From NCBI RefSeq assembly GCF_001570605.1, contig NZ_BBXG01000013.1, positions 1 through 64,000 of the forward strand: 64,000 nt of DNA, written 5' to 3'. The translations under genes were made by a program, and so were the position numbers. This document shows positions 37,584 through 48,323 of the stretch, piece after piece. The stretch comes from Herbidospora cretacea. Lineage in GTDB: Bacteria > Actinomycetota > Actinomycetes > Streptosporangiales > Streptosporangiaceae. The notes under the pieces are model-generated. The model was given only the letters and a program-made list of their open reading frames with translations. It had not been told where the DNA came from and did not search any database. Positions within the stretch are counted from its first letter, which is position 1. Each line of letters begins with the position of its first letter.

Positions 37584-38125
37584 GAAGACTCGTTCTCGCC
37601 GTCGTGCTGCTGCTTTCCTCGGCATGTACGCCCGAAGCACCGCCGCCGGTGAAGCAGGTGGTGGCGGAGGCGTCGTACAACCCGACGGATCTGGCGTGGG
37701 CGCAGCTCATGGCGGCGATGAACGAGCGGGTGCTGCGACTGACCGACCTGGCCCCCGGCCGGGCCGCGGACCCCGCACTCGCCGACCTGGCGGGGTCCGT
37801 CGGCCAGGGTCACCGGGCTGAGCTGGCCCGTCTTCGCGCGATCCTGACCAGCGCGAAGGCGGGCCCCAACCCGCACGAGGGCCACGACATGCCCGGCATG
37901 CCGACACCGATCATGATCGAGGCGGCGGCCAAGGCCAAAGGGAAGAGGTTCGACACGATGCTGGTCGCCGCCCTGAAAGGGCACTTCGACCAGTCGGCCA
38001 TGGTGACCGCCGGCGAGCAGAAGGCGGGCGCCTCGCCCGAGGCGCTGGGCCTGGCCGCCGACATGACCGCGGCACGGACCGAGCAGCTCGCCGCGTTGGC
38101 CGGGCTCGCGAAGGGACGCCGGTAA
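37580..38125 (+). CDS. DUF305-like lipoprotein with altered His motifs
   Basis: 181-residue lipoprotein: lipobox LSSAC (Cys16), then an N-terminal half YNPTDLAWAQLMAAMNERVL and C-terminal half FDTMLVAALKGHFDQSAM that match the two halves of the DUF305 ferritin-like fold. The paired His normally found in each (HH) are replaced by MN and GHF here. A separate His/Met-rich loop, NPHEGHDMPGMPTP, lies between. DUF305 proteins are often linked to copper. Coupled by ATGA to the DUF1996 gene. Confidence 0.75.
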   Translation: MRRLVLAVVLLLSSACTPEAPPPVKQVVAEASYNPTDLAWAQLMAAMNERVLRLTDLAPGRAADPALADLAGSVGQGHRAELARLRAILTSAKAGPNPHEGHDMPGMPTPIMIEAAAKAKGKRFDTMLVAALKGHFDQSAMVTAGEQKAGASPEALGLAADMTAARTEQLAALAGLAKGRR

Positions 38126-38135
38126 GAATGTGACC

Positions 38136-38996
38136 ATGAAGGTTGGACTGCAAATCCCGAGTTTCACCGTGCCCGGCGACGCGGCGCTGCGCGACCAGCT
38201 CGCCCTGGTCGTCCAGACCGCCGACCGGGGCGGGTTCGACACCATCGCGGTGATGGACCACTTCTGGCAGATCCGCGGCGTCGGCCCGGCCGAGGAGCCG
38301 ATGCTGGAGGCCTACACCACGCTGGGCTGGATGGCCGCGCTGACCACGCGGGCGCGGCTGCTGACCCTGGTCACCGGCGTGGTCTACCGGCAGCCCGGCC
38401 TGCTCGCCAAGATCATCACCACCCTCGACGTGCTGTCGGGCGGCCGTGCCTGGCTGGGCATCGGGGCCGCCTGGAACGAGGAGGAGTCGAAGGGGCTCGG
38501 CTTCCCGTTCCCGCCGGTGGCCGAGCGGTTCGAGATCCTCGAGGAGGCTCTCCAGATCTGCCTGCAGATGTGGGCGGGCGACGAGAAGCCGTACACCGGA
38601 CGGCACTTCACCCTCGACCGGCCGCTGAACTCCCCGCAGTCCGTCACCCGGCCGCACCCGCCGATCATGGTCGGCGGCGGCGGTGAGAAGAAGACGCTGC
38701 GCCTGGTCGCGCAGTACGCCGACGCCTGCAACCTGTTCCCGGGCGACCAGCTCCAGCACAAGCTCGACGTGCTGCGCGGCCACTGCGAGGCGGTCGGCCG
38801 CAACTACGACGACATCCAGAAGACCGTCTACTACGTCTACGACACCTCGCAGGGCACCCAGAAGATCGTGGACGATCTGGGTGCCTTCTCCGAGATGGGA
38901 TTCGGTCTGGCCATCGGCCAGGTGAAGGACGCCTACGAGATCGCCCCGCTGGAGCAGATCGCGTCCGAAGTGATCCCGGTCGTCCAGTTGATCTGA
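38136..38996 (+). CDS. LLM-class F420-dependent oxidoreductase
   Basis: 286-residue luciferase-like TIM-barrel flavin/F420 oxidoreductase: DRGGFDTIAVMDHF, the central PGLLAKIITTLDVLSGGRAWLG with GIGAAWNEEE, and PPIMVGGGGEKKTLRLVAQY. Such enzymes use F420 in actinobacteria; the substrate is unknown. ATG 38136 chosen; GTG 38130 is possible. A TAAGAAT element just upstream may be a -10 box giving a leaderless message. Confidence 0.9.
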   Translation: MKVGLQIPSFTVPGDAALRDQLALVVQTADRGGFDTIAVMDHFWQIRGVGPAEEPMLEAYTTLGWMAALTTRARLLTLVTGVVYRQPGLLAKIITTLDVLSGGRAWLGIGAAWNEEESKGLGFPFPPVAERFEILEEALQICLQMWAGDEKPYTGRHFTLDRPLNSPQSVTRPHPPIMVGGGGEKKTLRLVAQYADACNLFPGDQLQHKLDVLRGHCEAVGRNYDDIQKTVYYVYDTSQGTQKIVDDLGAFSEMGFGLAIGQVKDAYEIAPLEQIASEVIPVVQLI

Positions 38997-39016
38997 CCTT
39001 GGGCTAATTTGGCGGC

Positions 39017-40054
39017 GTGGGCTCAGCGACCCTCGTCCCCCAGACCCGATCGATGACCGGCGACGACCTGTCCGCCGACGACGCCTGGGCCGCCCTGCGC
39101 GCCTACGGCGCCTGGCGGCTCGCGCGCGACTCCGTCGTGCGCTTCCGCTACGGCGACGGCATGAGCCACTCGCGCGCGCTGGCGTTCCAGATGTGCCTGT
39201 CGATCATCCCCGGCGCGATCGCCCTGGTCGGGCTCAGCTCGGTGGTCCACACCGAGCGGCTCGGCCGGGTCCTCGCCCTCACCCTGAGCTCCCTGAGCCC
39301 GGGACAGGGCGTCGCGGCCGTCCGCGACATCCTCGACGGCGGCTCGCGCTCCGACGCGGTCGCCCTGTGGCTGGGCCTGGTGACGGCCGTGTTCTCCCTG
39401 GTCAGCACGATGGCCCAGGTCGAACGCGGGGCCAACCGCATCTACGGCATCGAACGCGACCGCCCCTTCCACCGCAAGTACCTGCGCGGCCTGGTCCTGG
39501 CGACCACGGCCGGCACGTTCATGGTCGCCGGGTTCATCACCATGGTCGGCGGCGGCGCGCTCAAACACGCCCTCGCCGAGGTGTACGACTGGGGCCCCGG
39601 CCTGCGCTTCGCCTTCGACCTGGTGCGGTGGCCGCTCGGCTTCCTGCTGGCCCTGGCGGCGACCTCGGTCATCTTCCGCGCCTCCCCCCGCCGCCGCCAG
39701 CCCGGCCACACGTGGCTGGCCTTCGGCGCCCTGGTGACGCTGGTCCTCTGGACGGTCTTCACCCTGGGCCTGGCCGTCTACACGGGCCTCAACGAGAGCT
39801 TCGGTGAGACCTACGGCCCGCTGACGGCCGTGATGGCGCTGCTGCTGTGGGCGTTCCTGACCTCGATCGCCCTGTTCATCGGCCTGGCCGTGGCCGCCCA
39901 GCTGGAGGCCTCCCGCACCCACCACACCGAACCCGCGCTGCCCGACCCCGGTCCGACGAAGGAAGAGGAACGGGAACCGCTGGTGGGAGCGGTCGGCATG
40001 GCCCTGCTGGCGGCGGTGCTGGCGCTGGTCGACCGGGTCAGAAAGCGGCGCTGA
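39017..40054 (+). CDS. YihY/BrkB-family membrane protein
   Basis: 345-residue polytopic protein with about six helices. Family features: an N-terminal SHSRALAFQMCLSIIPG stretch, the RDILDGG loop, GANRIYGIERDRP and ETYGPLTAVMALLLWAFLTS. Function in the envelope is not established; the older name RNase BN is incorrect for this family. GTG start. 3' end overlaps the convergent DUF3592 gene by 17 bp. Confidence 0.92.
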   Translation: MGSATLVPQTRSMTGDDLSADDAWAALRAYGAWRLARDSVVRFRYGDGMSHSRALAFQMCLSIIPGAIALVGLSSVVHTERLGRVLALTLSSLSPGQGVAAVRDILDGGSRSDAVALWLGLVTAVFSLVSTMAQVERGANRIYGIERDRPFHRKYLRGLVLATTAGTFMVAGFITMVGGGALKHALAEVYDWGPGLRFAFDLVRWPLGFLLALAATSVIFRASPRRRQPGHTWLAFGALVTLVLWTVFTLGLAVYTGLNESFGETYGPLTAVMALLLWAFLTSIALFIGLAVAAQLEASRTHHTEPALPDPGPTKEEEREPLVGAVGMALLAAVLALVDRVRKRR

Positions 40055-40469
40055 CCACGGTCCCGAACGCCACGACCAGGATCACGGCCCCGATGCCGAC
40101 GAGCCACCGGCCGGTCGTCACGCCGTGCCCCCTCACGTCGTCGATGCGGACGTCGGCGGGGTCGGCGGGGTTGTACAGGACCCTCACCCGATCGCCCTTC
40201 GCCGCCGGAGCGGGGTTGGCCCCGACGGGGGAGCGCGCCTCGACGGTCCGGCCCTCGGCCGTGCGGAACCGGAGAACGGGCAGGTAGACGTGGGCCGGGC
40301 GGGGCCGCTGGGCCACGCCCCTGCGGCTGACCTCCAGCTTGACCACCTCGCCGTCGGCCCGGACGGCGGTGGCGAGAAAGGCCCGGCTCGCCCGCAGCAC
40401 GCCCCGGCCCTGGGCCAGCAGATGAAGGCCGACGAACTCCAGGATCAACCCCAGGACGACGCGTTCCAC
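40038..40469 (-). CDS. DUF3592-type membrane protein
   Basis: 143 residues with a hydrophobic segment at each end (VVLGLILEFVGLHLLAQ and WLVGIGAVILVVAFGTVV) and a soluble beta domain between, including RPAHVYLPVLRFRTAEGRTV and KGDRVRVLYNPADPADVRID, the DUF3592 signature. Function unknown. GTG start. Confidence 0.85.
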   Translation of the reverse strand: MERVVLGLILEFVGLHLLAQGRGVLRASRAFLATAVRADGEVVKLEVSRRGVAQRPRPAHVYLPVLRFRTAEGRTVEARSPVGANPAPAAKGDRVRVLYNPADPADVRIDDVRGHGVTTGRWLVGIGAVILVVAFGTVVSAAF

Positions 40470-40523
40470 CCCGGCAGGCTAGTGAGAAAGCGCCATTCCG
40501 GGAACAGGCGGCCTGCGGGCCCG

Positions 40524-40907
40524 TCAGGACTCCAGCCGGCGGCCGGTGATCCGGTGGGGCCTGATGGTGATCAGATGGTCGCGGCCGTCGGCCCATGAGT
40601 CGCCCCGCGCGTTCCCCGCGTGGTGGCAGGGGCCCTGGATCAGCACGCTCCAGCCCTCGCGGTGCACGGGGTCGATCGCGTCGACCTCGAAGGCGACCAC
40701 GATCTCCAGGTCGTCGACGTGGGTGCGCAGGTCGTCGTCCATGGCGCCGCCGGTGCGGGTGGTGAACTCGATCAGGCCGTCGGCGAGGCGGTAGGTGACC
40801 GGGAGGATCGTCGGTCCGCGGGACCCGGTGAAGGCGATGCGGCCGATGCCGCCGGGGGCGATCAGGGCGAGGCATTCCTCGTCGGTGAGTGCGCGCAGGG
40901 TGCTCAT
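40524..40907 (-). CDS. Pyridoxamine 5'-phosphate oxidase-fold protein
   Basis: 127-residue split-barrel flavin/F420-binding protein: LTDEECLALIAPGGIGRIAF, ILPVTYRLADGLIEFTTRTG and VDAIDPVHREGWSVLIQG are typical of the Pyridox_ox_2/PPOX group. Cofactor (FMN, F420 or haem) and substrate are unknown. ATG 40907 chosen; the longer frame upstream lacks family similarity. Confidence 0.85.
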   Translation of the reverse strand: MSTLRALTDEECLALIAPGGIGRIAFTGSRGPTILPVTYRLADGLIEFTTRTGGAMDDDLRTHVDDLEIVVAFEVDAIDPVHREGWSVLIQGPCHHAGNARGDSWADGRDHLITIRPHRITGRRLES

Positions 40908-41058
40908 GGCCCTCACTCTGCGCGGTCCGGGGGCCCGGGACCACGGCCGATGGACCCTGCCGAAGGTCCTCACCCGAAGGGCCGTCGTGCTCTGCCGCCC
41001 GGACGGCCGAGGGCGTGTGATGGGGGGCGTGATCCCCTCGTACACAAGGAGCCCTTCG

Positions 41059-41535
41059 ATGACCACGACCCACATCTGGGCGGTCGCCCGGATCATGCTC
41101 GGCTGGGTGTTCCTCTGGGCCTTCCTCGACAAGCTGCTCGGCCTCGGCTTCGCCACCCCCGGCGAGCGGTCGTGGCTGAACGGCGGCAGCCCGACGACCG
41201 GTTTCCTCAAGGGCGCCGCCGACGGGCCGCTCGGCGGGCTCTACGGGGCGCTCGCCGGGCACGGGTGGGTCGACGTGCTGTTCATGGCCGGGCTGCTGGG
41301 CGTCGGGGCGGCGCTGATCCTCGGCGTCGGGATGCGCGTGGCCGCCGCGGCCGGGACGGTGATGCTGCTCCTGATGTGGGGTGCGGCGCTGCCGCTGACG
41401 ACCAACCCGTTCCTCGACGACCACGTCGTCTACGCCGTCGTGCTGATCGGCCTGGCCGCCTCCGACGCGGGCGACACGTGGGGGTTCGGCCGCCGGTGGG
41501 CCGAGCTCACCGGCGGCGTCCCGGTCCTCAGGTAG
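41059..41535 (+). CDS. DoxX-like membrane protein
   Basis: 158 residues with four membrane helices: RIMLGWVFLWAFLDKLLGLG, HGWVDVLFMAGLLGVGAALI, a third, and DDHVVYAVVLIGLAA. Resembles the DoxX/DoxD family of quinone-linked or membrane redox proteins. AAGGAG lies 7 nt before the ATG. The 3' end overlaps the convergent ROK gene by 8 bp. Substrate unknown. Confidence 0.8.
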   Translation: MTTTHIWAVARIMLGWVFLWAFLDKLLGLGFATPGERSWLNGGSPTTGFLKGAADGPLGGLYGALAGHGWVDVLFMAGLLGVGAALILGVGMRVAAAAGTVMLLLMWGAALPLTTNPFLDDHVVYAVVLIGLAASDAGDTWGFGRRWAELTGGVPVLR

Positions 41536-42373
41536 CGTTCAGCGCCATGCGGGCCAGCTCGGCCGCGCCCGTCACGCCCGACAGGTTCCCCAGCCCCGGC
41601 GCGAAGATCGGCGTGTCGAGGGCGTAGCCCCCGGCCAGCTCGGCCGCGCGGGCCCGGACCAGGTCGAGCAGGCCCGGCCGCCCGCCGACCCCGCCGCCGA
41701 TGATGACGGCCTGGGGGGAGAGCGTCGAGGCCAGGTTGTGCACGGCCAGCGCCAGGTACTCCGCCTCCAGGTCCCACGGCTCGCCGTCGGCGAGCTCCTG
41801 GGCGGGCCGTCCCCAGCGGGCCCGCATCGACGACCCCGAGGCCAGGCCTTCGAGGCAGTCGCCGTGGAAGGGGCACATCCCGGGGAACGGGTCGCGCTTG
41901 GTGTCGTGGGGGACCAGCATGTGCCCGGCCTCCGGGTGGGTCCGCCCGTGGAGGGGACGCCCGTCGACGATGACGCCCACCCCGATGCCGGTGCCGACCG
42001 TCATGTACGCCAGGGTGTGCAGCCCCCGGCCCGCGCCGTAGCGCAACTCGCCGATCGCCGCCCCGTTCACGTCGGTGTCGAGCCCGACCGGCACCCCCAG
42101 CCCCTCGCGGAAGGGCGTCACCACATCGGTCCCCGACCACCCCGGCTTGGGCGTCGCCGTGATGTGCCCGGTCGACAGGTCGACCGGCCCGAACGTCGCC
42201 ACGCCGACCGCAGCCGGCGCGGGATGCCGCCGGAAGAAGTCGACGGCGGCCGGGATGGTCTCGTCGGGGGTCGTCGTCGGGACCACCTCGGTGGCCACGA
42301 CCTTTCCGTCGGTGTCGGCGAGCGCGCACACCCATTTCGTACCGCCCGCTTCGACGGCTCCGTACCTGATCAC
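41528..42373 (-). CDS. ROK-family fructokinase-like sugar kinase
   Basis: 281 residues. ATP motif GAVEAGGTKWVCA, catalytic Asp in LDTDVNGAAIGE, ROK signature around VGTGIGVGVIVDGRPL, and the Zn cluster HPEAGHM..H..CPFHGDCLEG. This set matches ScrK/GmuE-type ROK fructokinases rather than glucokinase. Makes fructose 6-phosphate (or the mannose equivalent). GTG start. 15 bp downstream of the proline operon on the same strand but otherwise unrelated. Confidence 0.9.
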   Translation of the reverse strand: MIRYGAVEAGGTKWVCALADTDGKVVATEVVPTTTPDETIPAAVDFFRRHPAPAAVGVATFGPVDLSTGHITATPKPGWSGTDVVTPFREGLGVPVGLDTDVNGAAIGELRYGAGRGLHTLAYMTVGTGIGVGVIVDGRPLHGRTHPEAGHMLVPHDTKRDPFPGMCPFHGDCLEGLASGSSMRARWGRPAQELADGEPWDLEAEYLALAVHNLASTLSPQAVIIGGGVGGRPGLLDLVRARAAELAGGYALDTPIFAPGLGNLSGVTGAAELARMALNAT

Positions 42374-42388
42374 CCCTGTAGTCTGCCG

Positions 42389-44040
<1,652 letters not shown>

Positions 44041-44041
<1 letters not shown>

Positions 44042-44952
44042 CACTTACCCCCAAGAGAGCGCAGGAAGAATGCCACGTTGGCCGGTCGTTCGGCCAGGCG
44101 GCGCATGAAGTAGCCGTACCAGTCGTCGCCGTAGGGGACGTACACGCGGACCAGGGCGCCCGAGTTGGCGAGCGCCTGCTGCTTGTCGGTACGGATGCCG
44201 TAGAGCATCTGGTACTCGTAGGTGTCGCGGGCCCGGTCGTGCCGGTCGGCGAGCAGTTCGGCGATGGAGATCAGCCGGTCGTCGTGGGTGGCCACCATGG
44301 GGTGTCCGGCGCCCGCCATCAGGACCTTCAGGCAGCGCACGTAGGCCAGGTCGACGTCGGTCTTCTTCTGGTGGGCGACCGAGGCGGGCTCGCGGTAGGC
44401 GCCCTTCACCAGCCTGACCCGCGAGTCGCGCAGGTCGTGGCAGTCGGCCTCGCTGCGGAACAGGTAGGCCTGGATCGCCACCCCGACGTCGGGGAAGTCG
44501 GCCCGCAGGTCGCGCAGGATGCCCAGCGTGGAGTCGACCGTCGTGTGGTCCTCCATGTCGAGGGTGACCGTGGCGCCGGCGTCGCGGGCGGCCGAGCAGA
44601 TCTCCCGGGCGTGCTCCAGCGCCATCGAGTCGTCGAGCGCCTGGCCGACGGCCGACAGCTTGACCGACACCTCCGCCCGGTGGCCCAGGCAGAGCGGGGC
44701 GAGCGCGCCGAGCAGCTCCACGTAGGCCTTGGCGGTCGTCACGGCCGCCGAGGTGTCGCGCACCTCCTCGCCCAGATGGTCGATGGTGACCATGAGCCCC
44801 GACCGGGCGAGCTGCCGGACGGCGGCGACCGCGTCGGCGGTGCCCTCCCCGGCGACGAACCGGTCGACGACGCGCCGGGTCGGCGGCAGGGCCGTGACGG
44901 CCTTGCGCGCGAGCGGATTCCTCGACACGGCGAGGAGCGTGGAACCGAGCAT
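44041..44952 (-). CDS. putB: Proline dehydrogenase
   Basis: 303-residue monofunctional flavin enzyme oxidising proline to pyrroline-5-carboxylate at the membrane. TIM-barrel signatures: TIDHLGEEV, SVKLSAVGQALD, DMEDHTTVD, LVKGAYREP and YEYQMLYGIRTD. Coupled to the downstream dehydrogenase gene. ATG 44952 chosen. The divergent PucR-type regulator at 45036 is a likely activator. Confidence 0.95.
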
Positions 44953-45035
44953 GCACACAGCGTAATTCGCCCGGAAAGTACCCTTCCACGGACATCCGGC
45001 CAAGTCTCTTCAGACAAATGCACAATAATGGCTCC

Positions 45036-46049
45036 ATGCAAGACCTGGTCGACGAGATCGCCCGCCTGCTCGACGCCTCGGTGACCGTCGAGGACCGCGC
45101 GTTCGAGCTGGTCGCCTACGGTGTCCAGAGCGGGGTCGTGGACGAGGTCCGCCAGGAGTCCATCCTCCGCCGCCGCGCCACCGCCGCCACGAAGGCGCAT
45201 TTCGAGGCCTACGGGATCGCCACCGCGGATCATCCCGTACGCATCCCGCAGGCCCCCGGCTTCCTCGCCCGCGTCTGCGTCCCCCTGCGGCACAAGGGCG
45301 TCACCTACGGCTACCTGTGGCTCCTGGACAGCGGCAAGCTCCCCGACGCCCTGCTCGACCGGGCCGGACCGCTGTTCGCGAGCCTGGCGGCGGCGCTCGC
45401 CCACGAGGCCCAGATCCGCCGGGCCCCCCTCGACGACCTGTTCTCCCCGAACCCGCAGGTCCGCGCCGAGGCCGCCCGGGGGATCGAGGGCCCTCTGGTC
45501 GCCCTGGCCGTCGCGGCGGGCCCCGCCGAGGTCCCCATCTCGTGGTCGCTCCCCCGTGACGTGCTCACCGGCCGGTCGGGCGCCCACCCGGCCTTCCTCG
45601 CCCCCCTGGTCCGCGCCCGCGAGGCCGCCACCAGCCTCCACGCCATGTACGGCGTCCCCGTCGGCGCCGGCGACCCCCGTCAGGGCCCGGAGGACGCCTG
45701 GGAGAGCTGGCGAGAGGCCCTCAACGCGCTGCGCGTGGCCGAGAAGACCGGCAGCCCCGTCGCGCACTGGTCGGAACTGGGCGTCTACCGCTACCTGGTC
45801 AGACTGCCCCACCACGAGCTGGCCGAGCTGGCGGGGGAGTCGGCCGCCCTCCCGGATGAACTGGCCACGACGCTGGAGACCTACCTCGACCGCGCGGCCC
45901 ACGTCCAACGAACAGCGGGAGAACTCGGCATCCACCGCCAGACCTTGTACTACCGCCTCGGCAAAGCCGCCCAACTCACCGGCAAGAACCTGTCGGACGG
46001 CCAGGACCGCCTCCTCCTCCACCTGTCACTGAAGGCCCGGAGGCTGTAA
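45036..46049 (+). CDS. PucR-type transcriptional activator, likely proline-responsive
   Basis: 337 residues: N-terminal MQDLVDEIARLLDASVTVED region, a GAF/PucR-like middle, and a C-terminal HTH_30 domain LETYLDRAAHVQRTAGELGI followed by HRQTLYYRLGKAAQL. Divergent from the proline operon; PucR-like regulators next to pruA/putB often act as proline-responsive activators (PruR). ATG 45036 was preferred; ATG 45018 six codons upstream is possible. A strong terminator lies about 240 bp downstream. Confidence 0.85.
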   Translation: MQDLVDEIARLLDASVTVEDRAFELVAYGVQSGVVDEVRQESILRRRATAATKAHFEAYGIATADHPVRIPQAPGFLARVCVPLRHKGVTYGYLWLLDSGKLPDALLDRAGPLFASLAAALAHEAQIRRAPLDDLFSPNPQVRAEAARGIEGPLVALAVAAGPAEVPISWSLPRDVLTGRSGAHPAFLAPLVRAREAATSLHAMYGVPVGAGDPRQGPEDAWESWREALNALRVAEKTGSPVAHWSELGVYRYLVRLPHHELAELAGESAALPDELATTLETYLDRAAHVQRTAGELGIHRQTLYYRLGKAAQLTGKNLSDGQDRLLLHLSLKARRL

Positions 46050-46292
46050 AAACCGGACCTTGCCCGCCATGGGAGGAACCGGCCAGGTCCCGCAAGGGTG
46101 GCGTGGCCGGTTGATGTCGGTTACGGCGGGGAGAGACGCGGCCGGTTGGCGCCGGTTACGGCGCGGACCGGGGCGGCGGGCGGTGCCGGCCAGGCGGAGC
46201 CGTAACGGAAGCAAAAAACACCATGAGCGGGGCCGCAGGGGAGATGAGGGGCCGCAGTGGTGCGGAGAGGCCGGAAAGAGTGATGAAACGGG
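46050..46292. other. Intergenic region with imperfect 35-bp tandem repeat
   Basis: No gene. 46105-46132 and 46140-46167 are a duplicated 28-bp unit (GGCCGGTTG...GGTTACGGCG) with 4 mismatches and 35-bp period. Function unknown. Confidence 0.5.
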
Positions 46293-46331
46293 CCGAGCGT
46301 CCGCGAAGGCCGGAGCTTCGCGGACGCTCGG
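46293..46331. terminator. Strong bidirectional terminator
   Basis: 16-bp perfect stem (46293-46308 with 46316-46331), 7-nt loop, followed on the plus strand by TTGTTT. It lies between the convergent PucR regulator and glycosyltransferase genes. Confidence 0.92.
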
Positions 46332-46353
46332 TTGTTTCCCTCAGGGGAGAGGT

Positions 46354-47397
46354 TCAGGCGCAGGCGCTCTCGTAGACGCGCAGGAGCTCCTGGCTGACGC
46401 GCTCCAGCGAGTAGCGGGAGCGGGCGCGGTCGGCGCCGGCGAAGCCGAGGGCCGAGCGGAGGGTGCGGTCGCCGAGGAGGTCGCGGATGCGGGCGGTGAC
46501 CTCGACCGGGCGGCGGACCAGGAAGCCGGTCACGCCGTCGACGACCGAGTCGAGGTGGGCGCCGGAGGCGGAGGCGATCACCGGGATGCCGCAGGCCATG
46601 ATCTCCAGGGCGGCGGTGCCGGTGGGCACGGTCGGCTGGAGGGACAGGGCCACGTCGACGCTGCGGATCAGCTTGGGCATCGCGTTGTGGGGGACCTGGC
46701 CCAGCAGGGTCAGCCGCTCCTGGACGCCGCGGGCGCGGGCCAGCATGCGCAGCCGCTCTATGGCGGGCTCGTCGCCGCCGGCCACGACCAGCTCGGCGTC
46801 GGGGACGGAGGTCAGCGCGTTGACCACGGCGCCGGCGCCGGTGGCGCCGATGTGCAGCAGGCGCGGGTGGCCGTCGCGGGGGAAGGCCGGGCCCTGGCGG
46901 CGGAACCGCTCGATGTCGACGCCGCCCGGGACGATCGAGATGTTGCGGCGCGGCACGCCCATCTGGATGAGCTCCGACTCCTCGCCGGCGCAGGCCGCGA
47001 TCACCGCGCGGGCCCGGCGGCCGATGGCCCGCTCAAGCCGCAGGACCTGAGCCGAGGGGCGGTCGTCGTGGTGGAAGGTCTGGGTCACCGGCACGTCGAG
47101 GCCGTCGGAGCCGGCGATGGCGGCCAGGCCGCCGCTCCACGAGTGGGCGTGGATGACGTCGGGGCGCTCGGCGTTCCAGCGCTGCTTGAGGCCCGCGCTG
47201 AAGTCGGAGATGTAGGGGAGGAGCTCGTTCTCGGCGAGGTCGCGGTCGGGACCGGCGGGCACCCGCTCGACCCGGACGCCCTTGATCTGCGCGTCGTCCC
47301 GGGTGTAGACGGTGACTTCGTGGCCCCGGCCCAGTTCACGGGCGACGGCGGGGGCGGCGGCGGAGAGGTTGTTCGTGGCGACGATGGCGATATGCAT
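46354..47397 (-). CDS. GT4-family glycosyltransferase
   Basis: 347-residue GT-B fold enzyme: N-terminal HIAIVATNNLSAAAPAVARE, acceptor region VIHAHSWSGG, and the donor-binding FLVRRP..SASGAHLDSVVDG with EIMACGIPVIAS (EX7E-type motif). Sugar and acceptor are unknown; no glycan gene cluster surrounds it. GAGG lies 6 nt before ATG 47397. Cytosolic face. Confidence 0.88.
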   Translation of the reverse strand: MHIAIVATNNLSAAAPAVARELGRGHEVTVYTRDDAQIKGVRVERVPAGPDRDLAENELLPYISDFSAGLKQRWNAERPDVIHAHSWSGGLAAIAGSDGLDVPVTQTFHHDDRPSAQVLRLERAIGRRARAVIAACAGEESELIQMGVPRRNISIVPGGVDIERFRRQGPAFPRDGHPRLLHIGATGAGAVVNALTSVPDAELVVAGGDEPAIERLRMLARARGVQERLTLLGQVPHNAMPKLIRSVDVALSLQPTVPTGTAALEIMACGIPVIASASGAHLDSVVDGVTGFLVRRPVEVTARIRDLLGDRTLRSALGFAGADRARSRYSLERVSQELLRVYESACA

Positions 47398-47513
47398 GAC
47401 ACACCTCATGGCGAGTAAGCGCGATGAAAGGGGTGTGCCTGCGTCTTAGGCACGAACTATGTTGTGGTCTTTACCGTACACCTAAGCGGTCTAAACGCAA
47501 GTTTTTGAGAGAA

Positions 47514-48314
47514 TTATTCGTCGATCCGCAGGCCCGGCGAGGTGTGCCAGCCGATCAGCCGGACGAGCTGGCCGACGTGGTCGGGAATCGGGCCGAGAAC
47601 GAGTTCCCGCTGGTCACCGAGGTGTTTGGCGGCCTCGACCAGGGCCCGCAGCCCGGCCAGGTCGATGAACGTCACGCCCTGGAGATCGACGTGAAGATCG
47701 CCGGAAACCGTCTGGCCCGCCTCGAACAGCCGCCGGGCGAGCTCGGCCGAGGAGGTCGCGTCGATCTCGCCCTCGACCCGGATCCCGGCGGGCTCGAAGG
47801 TCCGCCGGATGCGCAGCAGCCCGGTCTCCAGCATCAGGTCGTGGTCGTGGTCGTCGGGCCGGTGGAGCCGGAGCAGGTCGGCCAGCACGCCCGGCGCGAA
47901 CAGCCGCTTGTCGAACTGGCACACCCCGAGCGCGGCGCCGGTGTCGAAGACCTTCTGCAGGCCGTTCTCGAACTCGGCCAGCCGCTTGTGGCCGGCCCGG
48001 ACGGCCCAGCTCATCTCGCCGGTCACCCGCAGCGCCCGGTAGCCCTCCGACAGCGCGCGATCGGCCTGGACGGCGACGTCGGCGGGGGTGAACTCCTCCA
48101 GCCGCCGGATCTCCAGCCGCCCGGAGCGGGCGGCGCCGGCGGTGTCGACGCCCCAGCCGCGCAGCAGCCCCGTCACGACGGCGGGGTGGGTCACGTCGGT
48201 CAGGTACAGCACCTTGTCCGCGCCGGCCAGCCCTTCGCCGATGAAGGGGGCCAGCACGGGCTCCAACTCGGCCTCGTCGGAGTAGGCGACGGACCTGTGG
48301 TCACCGGGCTGCAC
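47514..48314 (-). CDS. MEDS-STAS sensory/antagonist protein
   Basis: 266 residues: an N-terminal MEDS (DcmR-type) domain with HRSVAYSDEAELEPVLAPF and EEFTPADVAVQADRALSEG, then a C-terminal STAS domain with VDLQGVTFIDLAGLRALV. In the phosphorylatable antagonist position, SpoIIAA-type proteins have Ser; here the motif reads FIDLAGL, with Leu replacing the Ser, so it is unlikely to be switched by an RsbW-type kinase in the classical way. It ends the minus-strand unit with the phosphatase. Confidence 0.85.
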   Translation of the reverse strand: MQPGDHRSVAYSDEAELEPVLAPFIGEGLAGADKVLYLTDVTHPAVVTGLLRGWGVDTAGAARSGRLEIRRLEEFTPADVAVQADRALSEGYRALRVTGEMSWAVRAGHKRLAEFENGLQKVFDTGAALGVCQFDKRLFAPGVLADLLRLHRPDDHDHDLMLETGLLRIRRTFEPAGIRVEGEIDATSSAELARRLFEAGQTVSGDLHVDLQGVTFIDLAGLRALVEAAKHLGDQRELVLGPIPDHVGQLVRLIGWHTSPGLRIDE

Positions 48315-48323
48315 CTGCCAAGG

